Below, in pieces: positions 62,450 through 64,000 of a stretch of 64,000 nucleotides of DNA. The stretch covers positions 111,842,361 through 111,906,360 of the forward strand of contig OW121741.1 in assembly GCA_933228675.1 (NCBI GenBank). Direction: 5' to 3'. The stretch is from Stomorhina lunata. Its lineage: Eukaryota; Arthropoda; Insecta; Diptera; Rhiniidae. The notes beneath the pieces were generated by a model. The model ran no database searches. It worked only from the letters and a program-made list of their open reading frames with translations, and was not told the DNA's origin. The first letter of the stretch is position 1. Every line of letters starts with the position of its first letter. The position numbers and the translations under genes were made by a program.

Positions 62450-62760
62450 ATCAAACAATCAACAAACAGTCGTCAAACAATCGTCAATTCATCACAAAAT
62501 AATTATTAAACAATCGTAGTAAAACTAGTAAAACAATAACTAAACCATCGTCAACAAACATCCAGCAATCGCTTGTCAATCGTCAATCAAAATTACGAGA
62601 CTTCAAACAATAAAAAAACGTCAAACAATCATCAAAGCATTCATCAAAAAATCATAAAGTAATCCTTAGACAATTATCAAACAGTTGACAAAAAATTCTC
62701 AAAAGTCTTCTAATAATCTTCGTAAAATCTTCAAGAAAGCATCAAATAATCATAAAACTT
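62450..62760. repeat. CAATCGTCAA minisatellite, block 1
   Basis: Loose head-to-tail repetition of about ten bases: ACAATCGTCAAACAATC, CATCAAACAATC and similar, with many substitutions and insertions. Confidence 0.75.
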
Positions 62761-63099
62761 TTTGAATAGCTCAGTTTGTTGAATATGTGGATGTCACCTA
62801 TATGGATTGGAAAAGACAACGAATTTGGATATTAGATTAAGTTTATTTCTGTAGGAACAAATGGATCTTACCAACACGTCTTGTTCTGGATAGGAATCGA
62901 TCAAGAAGAACGATTAGTTTGACATTTAATGTAGGCTTTAATATTTAGAAAGAGATAGATAGTATGCTGCAAAGTAAGTCATTCAGCAAATACGTTTATT
63001 GCCACTATGCACTATTTGGGGGAAATGGGATAATAAATGGCAATATTTGTAATTTAAGGAATTTGGCTTGAACACTTTTGTTAAGCTATTGCCACTCAA
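62761..63099. other. Spacer between minisatellite blocks
   Basis: Non-repetitive sequence of about 340 bp with no gene seen. Confidence 0.4.
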
Positions 63100-63390
63100 T
63101 CGTCAAACAATTATTGAACAAATATTAAAAATCATCAAACAGTCATAACTTAATCGCCAATCAAACAATCATCATCAAAAATTGTTAAATATTTCCAAAC
63201 AATCCTCAACTAATCGTCAAAAGACCTCCAAACGATCGCCAGTCAATCGTCAAACAATGTTCGAACAATCATTTAAAATCATCGAACAATCGTCAGCCAA
63301 TCGTCAATCATTAATAAAACAACTATCAAACAATCATCAAGCAACAATAAAAAAATCTTCAAATAATCATCAAAACATTGTCAAATGTAC
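63100..63390. repeat. CAATCGTCAA minisatellite, block 2
   Basis: The same ten-base theme as block 1 (AATCGTCAAACAATGTTCG; CAATCGTCAGCCAATCGTCA). It gives a Ser/Asn/Gln-rich 73-codon open frame that is a reading of the repeat and not a gene. Confidence 0.75.
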
Positions 63391-64000
63391 TGATTTTAAA
63401 TAAATTCCAAAAAAGGAAGAAAAATTGGGCGTGGCAATTTTTTTCTTTCTGCTTGAAATCGCACATGTTCTAGGACACCTTTTTAGTGTTTTTAAGTATA
63501 TAGTTTACAAGATATTTATACCTTAGAATAGGCCAAGATGAGACAGTTTAGTGGGCCTCTCGTTGTTTAAATATTACATCACTGTTAGAATATCCATTAA
63601 CCCTAATACTATGTTAAAAAAAAAAATACACATGTGATGTTCGGGTCATATTTTGACCCTACATCCTTTTAATTGAGAAAATTCTAATTATGTACATTTC
63701 AAAAATATTGTTAAGGCCTGTGATCAATGCAATAAATGGTAGTTAGAGTAATTGTGCGTCGGTGTAACGGAAAAACAGGTTTTTTGCAAGTTATGCACTC
63801 AAAAAAGGTCTTTTTTGGCGCTCAAAATTTGCACTTCTTCAATTTTGTTCTGATCACAAAGGGTTTTTGTTCACTCTCTTTCTACAACCATGCGTTATTT
63901 TTTGGCGTTTTGTCGGTCATTCTTATTTTGTTTGTTTTGTTGTCATGTAAAGCACACAACATTCCAATTGGAATAAAGGATACTTCTCTCAGACAATGTG
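63391..64000. other. Right edge, possible piggyBac-like terminus
   Basis: TTAA at 63597-63600 is followed by CCCTAATACTATG and then GGGTCATATTTTGACCC (63645-63661). A TTAA target, CCC end and subterminal GGGTCA/TGACCC palindrome fit piggyBac-like non-autonomous elements. Only one end is in view, so this is a weak call. Nothing else is seen. Confidence 0.25.

Overview
The window is AT-rich eukaryotic nuclear DNA from a higher fly. The low gene density, multi-kilobase introns, non-LTR and mariner-type relics and dispersed repeats with GTCCGTC runs suggest a calyptrate muscoid such as a blowfly, flesh fly or house fly; the species is inferred, not shown. No tRNA, rRNA, CRISPR or bacterial-type gene is visible.

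The only convincing protein-coding gene is on the minus strand: the 5' half of a Bruno/CELF RNA-binding protein, most likely arrest (aret, bruno 1). Four coding exons can be placed to the base: exon 1 (52296-52217, start codon), exon 2 (45963-45566, Asn-rich tract and first half of RRM1), exon 3 (30358-30276) and exon 4 (19710-19662). All have GT/AG boundaries and join in one frame for 203 codons plus one base. Introns are about 6.3, 15.2 and 10.6 kb, and a fourth runs off the left edge (over 19.6 kb), so RRM2, RRM3 and the stop codon lie outside the window.

The introns hold many arrays of an AT-rich satellite-like repeat whose monomers are 29-32 bp, close to three helical turns. Arrays lie at about 4.0-4.3, 12.0-13.3, 14.8-15.9, 16.7-19.1, 26.7-29.0, 37.2-41.6, 43.1-45.2, 46.2-49.3 and 50.5-51.5 kb. 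Several share a core in opposite orientations. The 26.7-29.0 kb block flips in its middle, and the 37.2-41.6 kb block carries a higher-order repeat of about 1.95 kb.

Between the arrays lie transposon remnants. These are a frameshifted non-LTR reverse transcriptase (1.84-2.98 kb), six copies of a dispersed repeat with a hairpin end (family A), three non-autonomous families with terminal inverted repeats starting CAGGG (two of them present twice), foldback elements, and, upstream of the gene (53-55 kb), broken Tc1/mariner transposases. Three cases of one element inside another give relative ages. Right of exon 1 (52.3-64 kb) is intergenic sequence with relics, two CAATCGTCAA minisatellite blocks and no gene I can support.
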